Shown here piece by piece: positions 17,721 through 26,096 of a DNA stretch of 64,000 nucleotides. Each line of letters begins with the position of its first letter. Position 1 is the first letter of the stretch. A model generated the notes under the pieces. It saw only the letters and a program-made list of their open reading frames with translations, was not told where the DNA came from and did no database searches. Both the position numbers and the translations under genes were made by a program. Origin of the DNA: DATKMK01 sp035541895 (lineage in GTDB: Bacteria; Desulfobacterota; Binatia; HRBIN30; JACQVA1); assembly GCA_035541895.1 (NCBI GenBank), contig DATKMK010000053.1:1-64000 (forward strand), given 5' to 3'.

Positions 17721-18524
17721 ATGAAGTCCATTTCGACTGTTCAACTCAAAGACGTGACCGCGGTCTACAACGGGGTGGAAGGAAACCTGTGGGAGCTGCT
17801 CATGGGGCAGCAGATTCACATCGGCGGCTTCAAGTCGTCGATGGATCTGGCCGAGCGCGCCGCCATTGGCGCCGGGATGAACGGCGTCGATCTGTGCTGC
17901 TGCAACGGCGCCGGCATGCGGGTGCTCGTGCGCTTTCGCAACGTCGACTCGATGACCGGCGTCGACGCCACCGAAACCGTCGTGCAACGCGGGCGCCAGC
18001 GCTGCGAGGAGGAAGGGCTCGGCGATCGCATCCGCTTCGTTCTTGCCGACGCGAGCAACAGCGGGCTTCCGAGCGCGAGTGCAGATTTCGTCTGGAGTGA
18101 AGACGCGTGGTGCTACGTCGGCGACAAGCCGAAGCTGATCGCCGAGGCGGCGCGGGTGGTGAAGCGTGGCGGCACCATCGCCTTCACCGATTGGATCGAG
18201 GGGCCGGCCGGATTGTCCGACGCCGAGGCCGAACGCCTCCTCACCTTCATGAAGTTTCCCAACGTGCAGGACCTCGCAGGTTACGCACGTTTACTGAAAG
18301 ACAACGGTTGCACCGTACTAACGGCGGACGACACCGGCCGCTTCCCGTCGTACGTCGACCTCTATCTCAACATGGTCGACATGCAGCTCACCTACGACGC
18401 GATGCGAATCATCGGTTTCAACACCGACGTGATGCAAGCCATCGCCGGCGACTTCGCCTTCCTGCGCGAGCTGGCGCACGCGGGCAAGGTGGCGCAGGGG
18501 CGCTTCATCGCGCGGCGGCTTTGA
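17721..18524 (+). CDS. SAM-dependent methyltransferase
   Basis: A 267-residue class I methyltransferase, related in appearance to glycine/sarcosine or dimethylglycine N-methyltransferase-like proteins. Motif I is GVDLCCCNGAG (residues ~55-65), then TGVDATETVVQRG, and ADASNSGLPSASADFVWSEDAWCYV, which serves as motif II/III. The ATG follows GGGAGG by 7 bases; an upstream continuation of the frame is not supported. The substrate cannot be named. The row of three cysteines in motif I is unusual. Confidence 0.8.
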   Translation: MKSISTVQLKDVTAVYNGVEGNLWELLMGQQIHIGGFKSSMDLAERAAIGAGMNGVDLCCCNGAGMRVLVRFRNVDSMTGVDATETVVQRGRQRCEEEGLGDRIRFVLADASNSGLPSASADFVWSEDAWCYVGDKPKLIAEAARVVKRGGTIAFTDWIEGPAGLSDAEAERLLTFMKFPNVQDLAGYARLLKDNGCTVLTADDTGRFPSYVDLYLNMVDMQLTYDAMRIIGFNTDVMQAIAGDFAFLRELAHAGKVAQGRFIARRL

Positions 18525-18545
18525 CGAGGATATTCCCGATCGGGC

Positions 18546-18782
18546 GTATGTGATCTGCGCATCCGCTATTGTCGATCCGCACGCGGAGACGAGCCGGTGC
18601 GCGACTATGTTGATGCCTTGCCGAGGCACGAACGAGACGAATGGGACGAGGAGGCCGCCAGTCATTTGTATCGCGACGTGACGAACAAGAAACCCCAACC
18701 GTTCATCTGGACCAAGACTGCTGCTCAGATCCTCGACAGCATCCCTAGATTTTGTCAGCGAATCTCCAACTCAGGACACTAG
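18546..18782 (+). pseudogene. Composite remnant: RelE/HigB-like toxin start joined to IS630 transposase tail
   Basis: A single open frame has two parts. Residues encoded at ~18546-18635 (CDLRIRYCRSARGDEPVRDY, then VDALPRHERDE) resemble the N-terminus of RelE/HigB Gp49-like toxins. From ~18672 the frame reads VTNKKPQPFIWTKTAAQIL and ends in FCQRISNSGH, the classic C-terminal end of IS630-family transposases with its natural stop. Neither part is complete: the toxin active-site half and the transposase DDE core are absent, and no in-frame ATG starts the toxin-like part. This is best read as an IS630 insertion followed by deletion. Confidence 0.6.
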
Positions 18783-19273
18783 AAGGGCGCAAAATTCCCG
18801 TTTTCCAGGGTTGACCCCGCTTGCCGCTCCGCGGTGCGCAGCGACAGAACCAGCGCCGCCATCAGCAGCGGCACCGCAACCAGCACCGCGTAGTGCTCGG
18901 GCGGCCGGTGGCCGGCGACGGTGCCTTTGAGCACCCAGGCGTTGAGCGCATGCAGCGTGCGCTCGACGACGGCGAACACCAGCATCAACGGGACCAGTGT
19001 GCGGTAGCGCAGCGACACGATCAGCGCTGCGAGTCCGAACGCAATCTGGGTTGCGCCGGCCCAGGCGAAGAGCGCGATGATCGCACGCCCGTTTTGACTC
19101 AGATCGAGGCCGGCGATCGAGCCGGCGCCGCCGTCGGGCGCGAACGTGTGGATGCAGCCCGGAACGATGGTCAGCACGCTGAACAGGGTGAGGAAGTACG
19201 CCGACAGCATCGAGCCAGAGTACGACTCATTCGTGCTGGGCGGCAGCAAGCGCATGGCACCGGCTCGATTCAT
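18779..19273 (-). CDS. Four-helix membrane protein of unknown function
   Basis: A 164-residue protein with about four hydrophobic segments (MLSAYFLTLFSVLTIVPG, IIALFAWAGATQIAFGLAALIV, LVPLMLVFAVVERTLHAL, YAVLVAVPLLMAALVLSL). It resembles small DoxX/DUF4345-type proteins, but I cannot name a family with certainty. It is the last gene of the TetR-GST-sulfatase-DUF1330 operon and starts one base after the DUF1330 stop. Its stop overlaps the convergent IS630 remnant. Confidence 0.65.
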   Translation of the reverse strand: MNRAGAMRLLPPSTNESYSGSMLSAYFLTLFSVLTIVPGCIHTFAPDGGAGSIAGLDLSQNGRAIIALFAWAGATQIAFGLAALIVSLRYRTLVPLMLVFAVVERTLHALNAWVLKGTVAGHRPPEHYAVLVAVPLLMAALVLSLRTAERQAGSTLENGNFAPF

Positions 19274-19274
19274 C

Positions 19275-19700
19275 TCACCGCATCGCTGGGAACACTTGGC
19301 CGATGGTGAGAATCAGCAACTGCCCGGCCAGGCCGGCTTCGCGATGGATGCCGATCGCTTGCACTTCGGGGGAGGTGGCGATGCGGTGGAACTCGGCGCG
19401 CGACGGATACTCGGCGATGCCGACCGCATCCCACGGCTCCTCGACCTCCCCAATCACAATCCCTTGCACGTCGCCGGAGAACAGAAACCGGCCGCCCGCC
19501 TTCTCGACGATCGGTCCCATCTCGGCGATGTAGCGCATGTACGCTTCGCGCCCGGAGATCCGCTCCGGTCGGCCGTCCTGGTACTGCGCCGTGTCGTGGA
19601 ATTTCAGCAGATTGACCATCGCGATCGGCCCGGGCGTCGGATCGTTCGCGAACGGCATGATTTGTTCGAACGTGGGATAGACGCGGTTGGCGACGTTCAT
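19275..19700 (-). CDS. DUF1330-like protein
   Basis: A 141-residue, soluble, dimeric alpha-beta-barrel type protein. PIAMVNLLKFHD near the N-terminus and WDAVGIAEYPSRAEFHRIATSPEVQAIGIHREAGL are typical of the DUF1330 ferredoxin-like fold. Function is unknown for the family. The ATG is preceded by GAAGGGAAG. It is flanked in the operon by the sulfatase (36 bases upstream) and the membrane protein. Confidence 0.75.
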   Translation of the reverse strand: MNVANRVYPTFEQIMPFANDPTPGPIAMVNLLKFHDTAQYQDGRPERISGREAYMRYIAEMGPIVEKAGGRFLFSGDVQGIVIGEVEEPWDAVGIAEYPSRAEFHRIATSPEVQAIGIHREAGLAGQLLILTIGQVFPAMR

Positions 19701-19736
19701 CTTGATCTTCCCTTCTCGACGCGGTCAGCACCGCGG

Positions 19737-21404
19737 TTAGTTTTCCCAGTACACGTACTCGTCGTCGGCGTGCTCGGGGACGCCGAGAGGATGATCGACG
19801 TCGATCGACGCTTCGATCAACGACGGCCACACCGGTTTCACCATCCCGGCCTCGTAGGCCGCGAGCACGGCCTTCAGCTCCGCCACCTTGGCGGGGTTCT
19901 CCGCCGACACATCGACGCGCTCGGTCGGATCCTCGTCGAGATGGTACAGCCGGTCTCTCTTCGGTCGCTCCGAGACCTGCAACTTCCAGCCGCCGGCGAT
20001 CACCGTCTTGTAACCGCCGGAGCGCCAGAAGAGCGATTGGTGCGGCGGCCCGGTCGCGTGTCCGGTGACGAAGGGAACCAGATTCACGCCGTCGATGGTG
20101 CGGTCTGCCGGCAGCGGCGCCTGCGCAGCGGCCGCTGCGGTCGGCAGAATATCGATTTGCGCCACCGGCGCACTGAACGTAGCGCCGGCGGGCACCACCG
20201 CCGGCCATTTGAGAAAGAAAGGCGAGTGCATCCCGCCCTCGAAGAACGTCATTTTCCAGCCGCGATAGGGCTTATTGATATCGGGCAGGCCGATATAGTT
20301 CGCGCCGCCGTTGTCGCTGCTGAAGAAGACCAGCGTGTTCTGTTCGAGCCCGTTCGCCTTCAGCGCATCCAACACGCGTCCGACGGCGCGGTCGAGCGCG
20401 CGGATCATCGCGGCGTATACCCGCAAGCGGTGGTCCGCGATCTGCGACAGCGCATCGTAGTCCGATCGCAACGCCTGCAGCGGCGTGTGCGGCGCGTTGG
20501 GGGCGAAGTACAGGAAGAAGGGACGATTGTGGTTGGCCGCGATGGCCTTGGCAGCCTCGTTGCCGAGATAGTCGGTCATGTAGTCGGCTGGACGGAAGCG
20601 CTCGCCGCCGTTCTTGCGCACGGCGAAGGGCAGGTTCGCCCACAGGAACAGGTCGATCGGGTCGAACTCCTGCACCGAGTTCACTGCGCGCGGGTCGTCC
20701 GCGTCGAGATACAGTGACGCGCCCGCGTAGAAGCCGAGGTACTCGTCGAAGCCCTGCGCTTCGGGACGCAGCGGCGGCGCTTCACCGAGATGCCATTTGC
20801 CGAAACCCAAGGTGTGATAGCCGTGCGCGCGCAGCAGCTCCGCGAGCGTGATCTCGGACGGCGGCACGCCTTCGTCGTCCATCGACGGCACGTCGCGTTC
20901 GCGCTCGTCGTGATAGATCGGCGCGTGCAGGATGCCGGGTTGGTCGCGCGTCATGCCGGCAACCAGCCGCATGAAGATCTTCGGCGCCGGCGTGAACTCG
21001 AAGCCGAAGCGCGTCGGGTAGCGACCGGTCAGAATGGCCGCGCGCGACGGCGCGCAGGTGGCGTTGCCGGAGTAGCCGGCCGTGAATTGCACACCGTCGC
21101 GCGCGATCGAGTCGATGTTCGGCGTCGTGACCGCGCCGTTGGCCACCCCACCGCCGGCCCAAGTCAGATCGTTGTAGCCGAGATCGTCGGCGACGATGAC
21201 CACGATGTTCGGCGGTCGCCCGGCGGGAGGCGCGGCCGGCACACTGGGCCCGGCATCCCACGTCACCTCGCGGGGCGAATGAATCGGATCCATGATGCGC
21301 GAGATCAGTCCCAGCCCATGCAGCTTCAGATAGCCGGAGAGCTTCCAGCCACCTACGGCGATGGCAACGAGTGCCAACAGCAGCGCGAATCGCTTACCCG
21401 TCAT
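19737..21404 (-). CDS. Arylsulfatase-type sulfatase
   Basis: A 555-residue sulfatase with an N-terminal membrane anchor or signal (FALLLALVAIAVGGW), metal-binding DD at residues 73-74 (VIVADDLGYND) and the formylglycine motif CAPSRAAILTGR with modifiable C117. Later motifs include GFGKWHLGE and FFSSDNGG. It hydrolyses sulfate esters, probably in the periplasm. The maturation enzyme is not encoded in this window. Expression is likely tied to the TetR at 22445-23083, the first gene of the operon. Confidence 0.9.
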   Translation of the reverse strand: MTGKRFALLLALVAIAVGGWKLSGYLKLHGLGLISRIMDPIHSPREVTWDAGPSVPAAPPAGRPPNIVVIVADDLGYNDLTWAGGGVANGAVTTPNIDSIARDGVQFTAGYSGNATCAPSRAAILTGRYPTRFGFEFTPAPKIFMRLVAGMTRDQPGILHAPIYHDERERDVPSMDDEGVPPSEITLAELLRAHGYHTLGFGKWHLGEAPPLRPEAQGFDEYLGFYAGASLYLDADDPRAVNSVQEFDPIDLFLWANLPFAVRKNGGERFRPADYMTDYLGNEAAKAIAANHNRPFFLYFAPNAPHTPLQALRSDYDALSQIADHRLRVYAAMIRALDRAVGRVLDALKANGLEQNTLVFFSSDNGGANYIGLPDINKPYRGWKMTFFEGGMHSPFFLKWPAVVPAGATFSAPVAQIDILPTAAAAAQAPLPADRTIDGVNLVPFVTGHATGPPHQSLFWRSGGYKTVIAGGWKLQVSERPKRDRLYHLDEDPTERVDVSAENPAKVAELKAVLAAYEAGMVKPVWPSLIEASIDVDHPLGVPEHADDEYVYWEN

Positions 21405-21419
21405 CGTGTGTCTCTTGCC

Positions 21420-22448
21420 TCAGGTGAAGAGGCGGTCGCAGCCGGTGCCCGCGAGCAGCGCGTCGACCGCCGCACGATCTTGGCCGCCGCCCAACGCGGC
21501 ATACCCCTCGCGTAACCACCGCAGGCACTTGCCTTGATACGGAAATGGACGCTGCGTCCATGCCCGGCCGTCGATCATGCACTCGACGCGCTCGGCTCCG
21601 CGGTCAAGCGCGTCGGCGTTGGCCAGCAAGAACGGAACGTAGACCCGTCCGACTTCCGCCAAGAGCGCACGCAGCGTGTCGGGGATCGCGTCGCGCGTCA
21701 TCCACTCGCGGTCATCCAGCTCCAGTCCGGAGAGATCCTCGGTGACGTCGCCCCACGCGACGACGCGTGGGGCGACCTCGCGAGCGATCGCCGCCGGAGT
21801 TGGATCGAACCCGACGAGCTGCGTCAGTTGCCCGAACAGGCCGAAGTCAGAGGCCGCCGGGCGACCGCCGAGAACGAAGCAAGACCCGGTGAGATGCGCG
21901 TCGAGCAATCGTAGCAGACGCTTGTAGCTTGCCTCGATCACGGGCGCGGTGACCTCGTTGGAGCCCACCACGGCTAGCCGCCCGATCTGGCGCTCGGCGA
22001 ACAGCTTGCCATTGGCGACGGCGTCGGTCTCCGGCTGATTGGTGCGAAACCAACGCGGCAGAATCGCCGCAGCGTTGGCGATGTCGGCGCTGAATGCCCA
22101 GCGGTAGTGGAACATCGCTTTGGTCAGCCACTCGTCGGCGTAGTCCTCCAGCAGCGCATCGATGAACGCCAGCACGCGATCGGTCGGAACTACGGAGCGG
22201 CCGAAGTAGAGCCGTTCGAGTTCGCGGATGAGCGGCGTCGAGTCCGTCCGCGCTTCGAGCCTGCCATCGGCGCCGGGCAGGATGAGTTGGGGCAACAGTT
22301 GCACGCGCGGCTGCGGCAGTCCCCGAGTCTCCGGCGACCCTTGATTGACCCACGCGTAGGGAATGCGACGGTAGCGCAGCACCGCGCGCACCTTCCGGCT
22401 GTAAGGCGATCCGGGCGCACCGACGATTCGCAGCGGCTGGTCGTTCAT
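21420..22448 (-). CDS. Glutathione S-transferase-like protein
   Basis: A 342-residue protein with a thioredoxin-fold GST N-domain (LRIVGAPGSPYSRKVRAVLRYR, where SPYSRK carries the presumed catalytic Ser/Tyr) and a long helical C-domain. It is longer than the usual ~220 residues. A ~100-residue C-terminal extension (from ~240) contains a small WTQRPFPYQGKCLRWLR patch. I chose the ATG at 22448, which has CGGAGG 7 bases upstream and overlaps the TetR stop (ATGA). It probably conjugates or isomerises a xenobiotic substrate together with the neighbouring enzymes. Confidence 0.8.
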   Translation of the reverse strand: MNDQPLRIVGAPGSPYSRKVRAVLRYRRIPYAWVNQGSPETRGLPQPRVQLLPQLILPGADGRLEARTDSTPLIRELERLYFGRSVVPTDRVLAFIDALLEDYADEWLTKAMFHYRWAFSADIANAAAILPRWFRTNQPETDAVANGKLFAERQIGRLAVVGSNEVTAPVIEASYKRLLRLLDAHLTGSCFVLGGRPAASDFGLFGQLTQLVGFDPTPAAIAREVAPRVVAWGDVTEDLSGLELDDREWMTRDAIPDTLRALLAEVGRVYVPFLLANADALDRGAERVECMIDGRAWTQRPFPYQGKCLRWLREGYAALGGGQDRAAVDALLAGTGCDRLFT

Positions 22449-23083
22449 CCAAGACACCTCCGGTTCTCCTTCCGCACCTCGTTGACGAGCGCCATCACCG
22501 TCCGCTCCACCGCGGTCTGCGCGCGCTGACTACTGAGCCGTTGCTCGCTGCGCAACCGGTCCCACGCCTCGAAGGACGTCGCGAGTTCGAGCGCATCGAC
22601 GGTGGCCGCCGGTACGCGCCGCAACTCCGGTAGCCAGCGCAGGAGCTCGGTCCGCAGCGTGCGCACCAGCAGGGCGTGGCGTTCGCGCAAAAAGGACGAG
22701 CGCCAGCGCTTGAGGTTTCCCGAGCGCTTGTACGGCGCGATGCGCTCGAAGAACGCGACGCGCTGCTGCACCAGCGCACGAGCGCGTTGTGCGAGCGTCC
22801 CGGCCGGCCGGCCGCCGATCAGAAGCGGGACCGCTTCCGCTTGCAAGCGCGCGTCCATCTCGGCGAACAGACGCTCCATGTCGGCGAAGCGGCGAAAGAC
22901 GGTGCGGATGCCGACCTTGGCCCGCTGCGCCACCTGCTGCGCCGTCGGCTCGATCATCCCCTCGCCCACCAGCTCCATCAGCGCATCGACGATCGCGTTC
23001 CCGCTGCGTTGCGAGCGTCGCACCCGGCCGTCACTCGCGGCCCCGTGCGGCAGTCGCTTCACCACTGTTGCTGTTCGGGTCAT
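22445..23083 (-). CDS. TetR-family regulator
   Basis: A 212-residue TetR-type repressor. The HTH is at residues ~35-75 (IEPTAQQVAQRAKVGIRTVFRRFADMERLF). A longer start, ATG at 23113, exists but falls inside the palindromic operator, so the internal ATG at 23083 is preferred. It is coupled to the GST gene by a 4-base overlap and heads the GST-sulfatase operon. It is divergent from the small membrane protein at 23201, which it may also control. Confidence 0.82.
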   Translation of the reverse strand: MTRTATVVKRLPHGAASDGRVRRSQRSGNAIVDALMELVGEGMIEPTAQQVAQRAKVGIRTVFRRFADMERLFAEMDARLQAEAVPLLIGGRPAGTLAQRARALVQQRVAFFERIAPYKRSGNLKRWRSSFLRERHALLVRTLRTELLRWLPELRRVPAATVDALELATSFEAWDRLRSEQRLSSQRAQTAVERTVMALVNEVRKENRRCLG

Positions 23084-23106
23084 CTGCGAACTCGACGGCC
23101 GATCAA

Positions 23107-23133
23107 TTGACATATGTACTGCCAATATGTCAA
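23107..23133. promoter_or_regulatory. Perfect operator palindrome between TetR and divergent gene
   Basis: TTGACATAT (23107-23115) and ATATGTCAA (23125-23133) are perfect 9-bp inverted arms with a 9-base spacer. TTGACA, identical to the -35 consensus, occurs outward on both strands, so the operator may overlap divergent promoters. It is AT-rich in an otherwise GC-rich neighbourhood. Confidence 0.7.
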
Positions 23134-23200
23134 CGCTGGCCTACCGGCGCAAATCGTGTGAGTGAAGGAACGAATAGGCCGGGCCGGAAGGGGACCACCG

Positions 23201-23587
23201 ATGCGATCGACACTGCGAATCGTCGCGATCTTGTTGGGAGTGGGATTCACGTTGCAGGGCGGAGCCTGGCTGGTGGTTCCCGAGCGGGCCGCCGCCGGCC
23301 TCGGCATGCCGGCGCTCGACGGCCTGGCGCGCAGCACGCAGTTCGGCGACTTTGCCGCGTTCTTCCTAACGCTGGGCGCGACCACCCTGACCGGCCTCGG
23401 TTTGGGTCGCCCTCGCCTGCTCTACGTTCCCGCCGGAATGTTGGCGGGGGCCGCGCTGTGTCGATCGATTGCGTGGGCAGCGCACGGCGCTGCTTTCGCC
23501 GCGATGTTCATCGCCGTCGAGATCGCGGCGAGTCTCGTTCTTCTCGCCACCGCGTCAACTTCATCTGCAGACCGCCGAGTCGGGTGA
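23201..23587 (+). CDS. DUF4345/DoxX-like small membrane protein
   Basis: A 128-residue membrane protein with four hydrophobic segments, beginning with RIVAILLGVGFTLQGGAWLVVPERAAAGLGMPALDG. The early VPE-LGMP pattern is characteristic of the DUF4345-type group. The ATG has GGAAGGGG upstream. It is divergent from the TetR gene across the palindrome and thus probably repressed by it. Function is unknown. Confidence 0.7.
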   Translation: MRSTLRIVAILLGVGFTLQGGAWLVVPERAAAGLGMPALDGLARSTQFGDFAAFFLTLGATTLTGLGLGRPRLLYVPAGMLAGAALCRSIAWAAHGAAFAAMFIAVEIAASLVLLATASTSSADRRVG

Positions 23588-23628
23588 ACGGCGCCGAGTT
23601 GGGCGGCGGTTCGCAAGCAGTCCGTCGG

Positions 23629-24143
23629 CTAGGCGAACAGCACCACGCCACCGGCGACCATCAGCGCGCCGGCCCACAGCCAATCGAGGTTGAACCACGC
23701 GGTGCGAGCAGCGCCAAACCTAGCTTGCGGTACACTACCCAGGCGGCCAGTGTCATCACCCCGAAGTACGCCAGCGCGTGCACGCCGAGCGCCATCGCCG
23801 CATTCCAGGACAGGTCGCCCGCCGGCACCGCCGTGTGGCATCCGTGATCGCCGCTCGCCGCCAAGACCGAGCCCGACATCACCATCACAAACGGCAACAC
23901 CATGAGGCCCGCACCATGTGCAGACGCCATTAGGAACGACCACACCGCCAGATCGCGAAAGCCCACCTGCATCCCGCCGAACCGCGGATGGCGATGGCGC
24001 CACAGTCGGTAGAGGCCGAACGTGATCAGCCCCGAACCGATCGACGCCCGCAGCACCGCGAGCGGCAGCACCATTTGGGCGAGTCCGGCAACCAGCACGT
24101 GTCGGCGTCGTCGCGTACGCGCCCTCTTTGCCGATGGGCGCAA
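23629..24143 (-). pseudogene. Frameshifted integral membrane protein
   Basis: The intact frame from 24143 encodes an about four-segment membrane protein (PLAVLRASIGSGLITFGLYRLWRHRHPRF, WSFLMASAHGAGLMVLPFV). It loses sense after VVYRKLGLALL near 23712. The natural C-terminus, RTAWFNLDWLWAGALMVAGGVVLFA, continues in another frame and ends at 23629. A single missing base in the GCTGCTCGC stretch explains the switch: inserting one G restores LLRTAWFNLDWLW. This is either a recent inactivation or a sequencing/assembly error. A His-rich cytoplasmic loop (RHRHPRFGG) is the only other notable motif. Confidence 0.75.
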
Positions 24144-24159
24144 GCTAGTTCGACGACCG

Positions 24160-25317
24160 TCACGCCGCGAGGCCGTAGAATCGCAGCGCGGTCTCCCCCA
24201 ACACCTTGCGTCGCGATTCCTCCGACAGGCCGGCGATGCGCTCGCGGAGCGTGTCGACGACGTGGAACGACGCGTCCAGGTGCGGGTAGTCGGAGGCCCA
24301 CACGACGTAGTCGGCCCCGAGATGTTCGACGATTTGGCCCGTCAGCGACTCGTCCGGCTCCGCGGAAATCACGCACTGCCGCTTGAAGTACTCCGAGGGC
24401 AACAGCTTGAGCGACGAGAACGGGCGCATCACTTCGAACTTGTGATCCAAGCGGTCGAGCCATGCCGTGATCCAATTGGAGCCGGCTTCCAACACCGCCA
24501 GACGCAGGCGCGGATAGGTTTCGAAGAGGCCGCGCGTCATCATCGACGTGAACGCCGCCATCACGTCGAGGGCGAGGAACGCGAAGCTGAACACCACTTG
24601 ACTGACCGGGTTGTCGCGATCGCCGAGCCAAGGCGCCAGCATGGAGTCGGTGCGCGCGACCACGTGGAAGGCCACCGGCATGCCGAGATCCTGCACGGTT
24701 TCCCAGAACGGTCGCAGACTCGGATCATCGAACTGACGCCCGGCGCGCGCCACTGGATCGGGCGATAAGTACACGCCCGCGCATCCGTCCTTGCGCGCCC
24801 GCTTGACCTCCTCGACGGCACCGCCGGGATCCATCAGGCAGATGTGCGCGATCGGCACCAGCCGCCGCCGATCGGCGCTGCAGAAGTCGACGATCCAGCG
24901 GTTGTACGCACGGCAGTATGCGGTCGCGAGCTGTGGGTCGCGCACGAGGCCCTCCCAAGCAATGCCGATGGTCGGGTAGAGCAGCACGATGTCGATCCGC
25001 TCGTCGTCCATGACGCGCAAGCGGGCATGCGGATCATAGCCGCCTGCCGGGCAGCCGTCCTCGTAGCTGCGCTGCCCGACGCTCATCAGGTCGGCGGAGT
25101 CCATGCCGATGCCCCCGAGCGCGCCCAGGCGACCGCGCAGTCCGAGATGCGAGCGCCCATCGACGAGCAGGACTTCGACGCCGTCCGAATCTTTCTCGAC
25201 GCGGATGGCGCGGGCGCGCAGGTTGGGCTCAAGGTAGCGCTGCCACGTGTCGCGCGGCTCGAGGACATGCCCGTCCGCGTCGACGGTCACTATCGTGTTG
25301 TGAGAATCTGTTGGCAT
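24160..25317 (-). CDS. Amidohydrolase (ACMSD/LigW-like, amidohydrolase_2 family)
   Basis: A 385-residue TIM-barrel hydrolase or decarboxylase. VDADGHVLEP at residues ~11-20 holds the metal ligands of this subgroup; AFHVVAR and WASDYPHLDASF near the C-terminus supply the other His and Asp ligands. Such enzymes cleave or decarboxylate aromatic or amide substrates. The ATG at 25317 is preceded by a run of six G. An upstream continuation of the frame covers the neighbouring reductase gene in another frame and is rejected. It ends 16 bases from the frameshifted membrane gene. Confidence 0.87.
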   Translation of the reverse strand: MPTDSHNTIVTVDADGHVLEPRDTWQRYLEPNLRARAIRVEKDSDGVEVLLVDGRSHLGLRGRLGALGGIGMDSADLMSVGQRSYEDGCPAGGYDPHARLRVMDDERIDIVLLYPTIGIAWEGLVRDPQLATAYCRAYNRWIVDFCSADRRRLVPIAHICLMDPGGAVEEVKRARKDGCAGVYLSPDPVARAGRQFDDPSLRPFWETVQDLGMPVAFHVVARTDSMLAPWLGDRDNPVSQVVFSFAFLALDVMAAFTSMMTRGLFETYPRLRLAVLEAGSNWITAWLDRLDHKFEVMRPFSSLKLLPSEYFKRQCVISAEPDESLTGQIVEHLGADYVVWASDYPHLDASFHVVDTLRERIAGLSEESRRKVLGETALRFYGLAA

Positions 25318-25375
25318 CTCTGGCCCCCCAAAAAAACCGACGTTACCAAGCATCAGCGGTGCACGGCTCAGCGAC

Positions 25376-25942
25376 CTACTTCGTGCGCCCGACGCGCGCA
25401 ATGAATTCGGCGAAGCCATTGAGGTATTTTGCCAGGGCGGTGCGGATCGCCTCGTCGACCAGGCGGCCGTCGGCATCGAACGCTTTGGCCGCGTTTGACA
25501 GGTACATGCGCGGACCGAACCACGTCTGCGTGCCGAGTGCACGAAGCACCGGCAGCCACGCGGCGTGGGCGAGCGCGGTCCCGCTCGGCCCGATGGTCGC
25601 GCCCATGAGACCGAGGGGCTTGCCACCGAAGACGCGGGCGATGTCCTGCGGCGGACGCGACAGCCAATCGATCGCGTTCTTGAGCACGCCGGGCATGGAG
25701 GTGTTGTACTCGGGCGTCACCAGCAACAGCCCGTCACTGTTGGCGATGCGATCCTTCAGCGCGCGGACTGCATCGGGAATGCCGTGCTCGGCCTCGAGGT
25801 CGCCGTCGTACAACGGGATATCCCGGATCGACTCCACCGCGACTGCAAGACCGGCCGGCGCCAGCTCGACCGCGGCGTGCAGCAGCGCCGCGTTGTACGA
25901 GCCGCGGCGTAGCGCGCCAGCTATTCCGATGATCGTCGGCAT
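25376..25942 (-). CDS. NADPH-dependent FMN reductase
   Basis: A 188-residue flavodoxin-fold reductase. GIAGALRRGSYNAALL (residues 5-20) binds the FMN phosphate and TPEYNTSMPGVLKNAIDWLSRP (~75-96) contacts the isoalloxazine. It reduces FMN, quinones or azo compounds with NADPH. The start chosen, MPTIIGIAG, fits the family; a further 32 upstream codons do not. It lies 58 bases upstream of the amidohydrolase and is probably co-transcribed with it. Confidence 0.9.
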   Translation of the reverse strand: MPTIIGIAGALRRGSYNAALLHAAVELAPAGLAVAVESIRDIPLYDGDLEAEHGIPDAVRALKDRIANSDGLLLVTPEYNTSMPGVLKNAIDWLSRPPQDIARVFGGKPLGLMGATIGPSGTALAHAAWLPVLRALGTQTWFGPRMYLSNAAKAFDADGRLVDEAIRTALAKYLNGFAEFIARVGRTK

Positions 25943-26096
25943 CGATAGCACTCTCTGCGTGTCGTCGCTCCGCTGGTTAGCGCAAACCTCCGTCGCAACG
26001 CCAGCGGTCGCGGAGTCAATGGGCCAGCTCGAGGGCACATCGAACCGCTTGCATTGCGTCTGAAAGCGCTCAACCGTAGGACGGAATCGCGGAATC

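Noticed and set aside
16143..17987. 614-codon minus-strand frame overlapping the SulP gene
   Set aside because: It is Arg-rich, lacks membrane segments and is out of frame with the SulP motifs.
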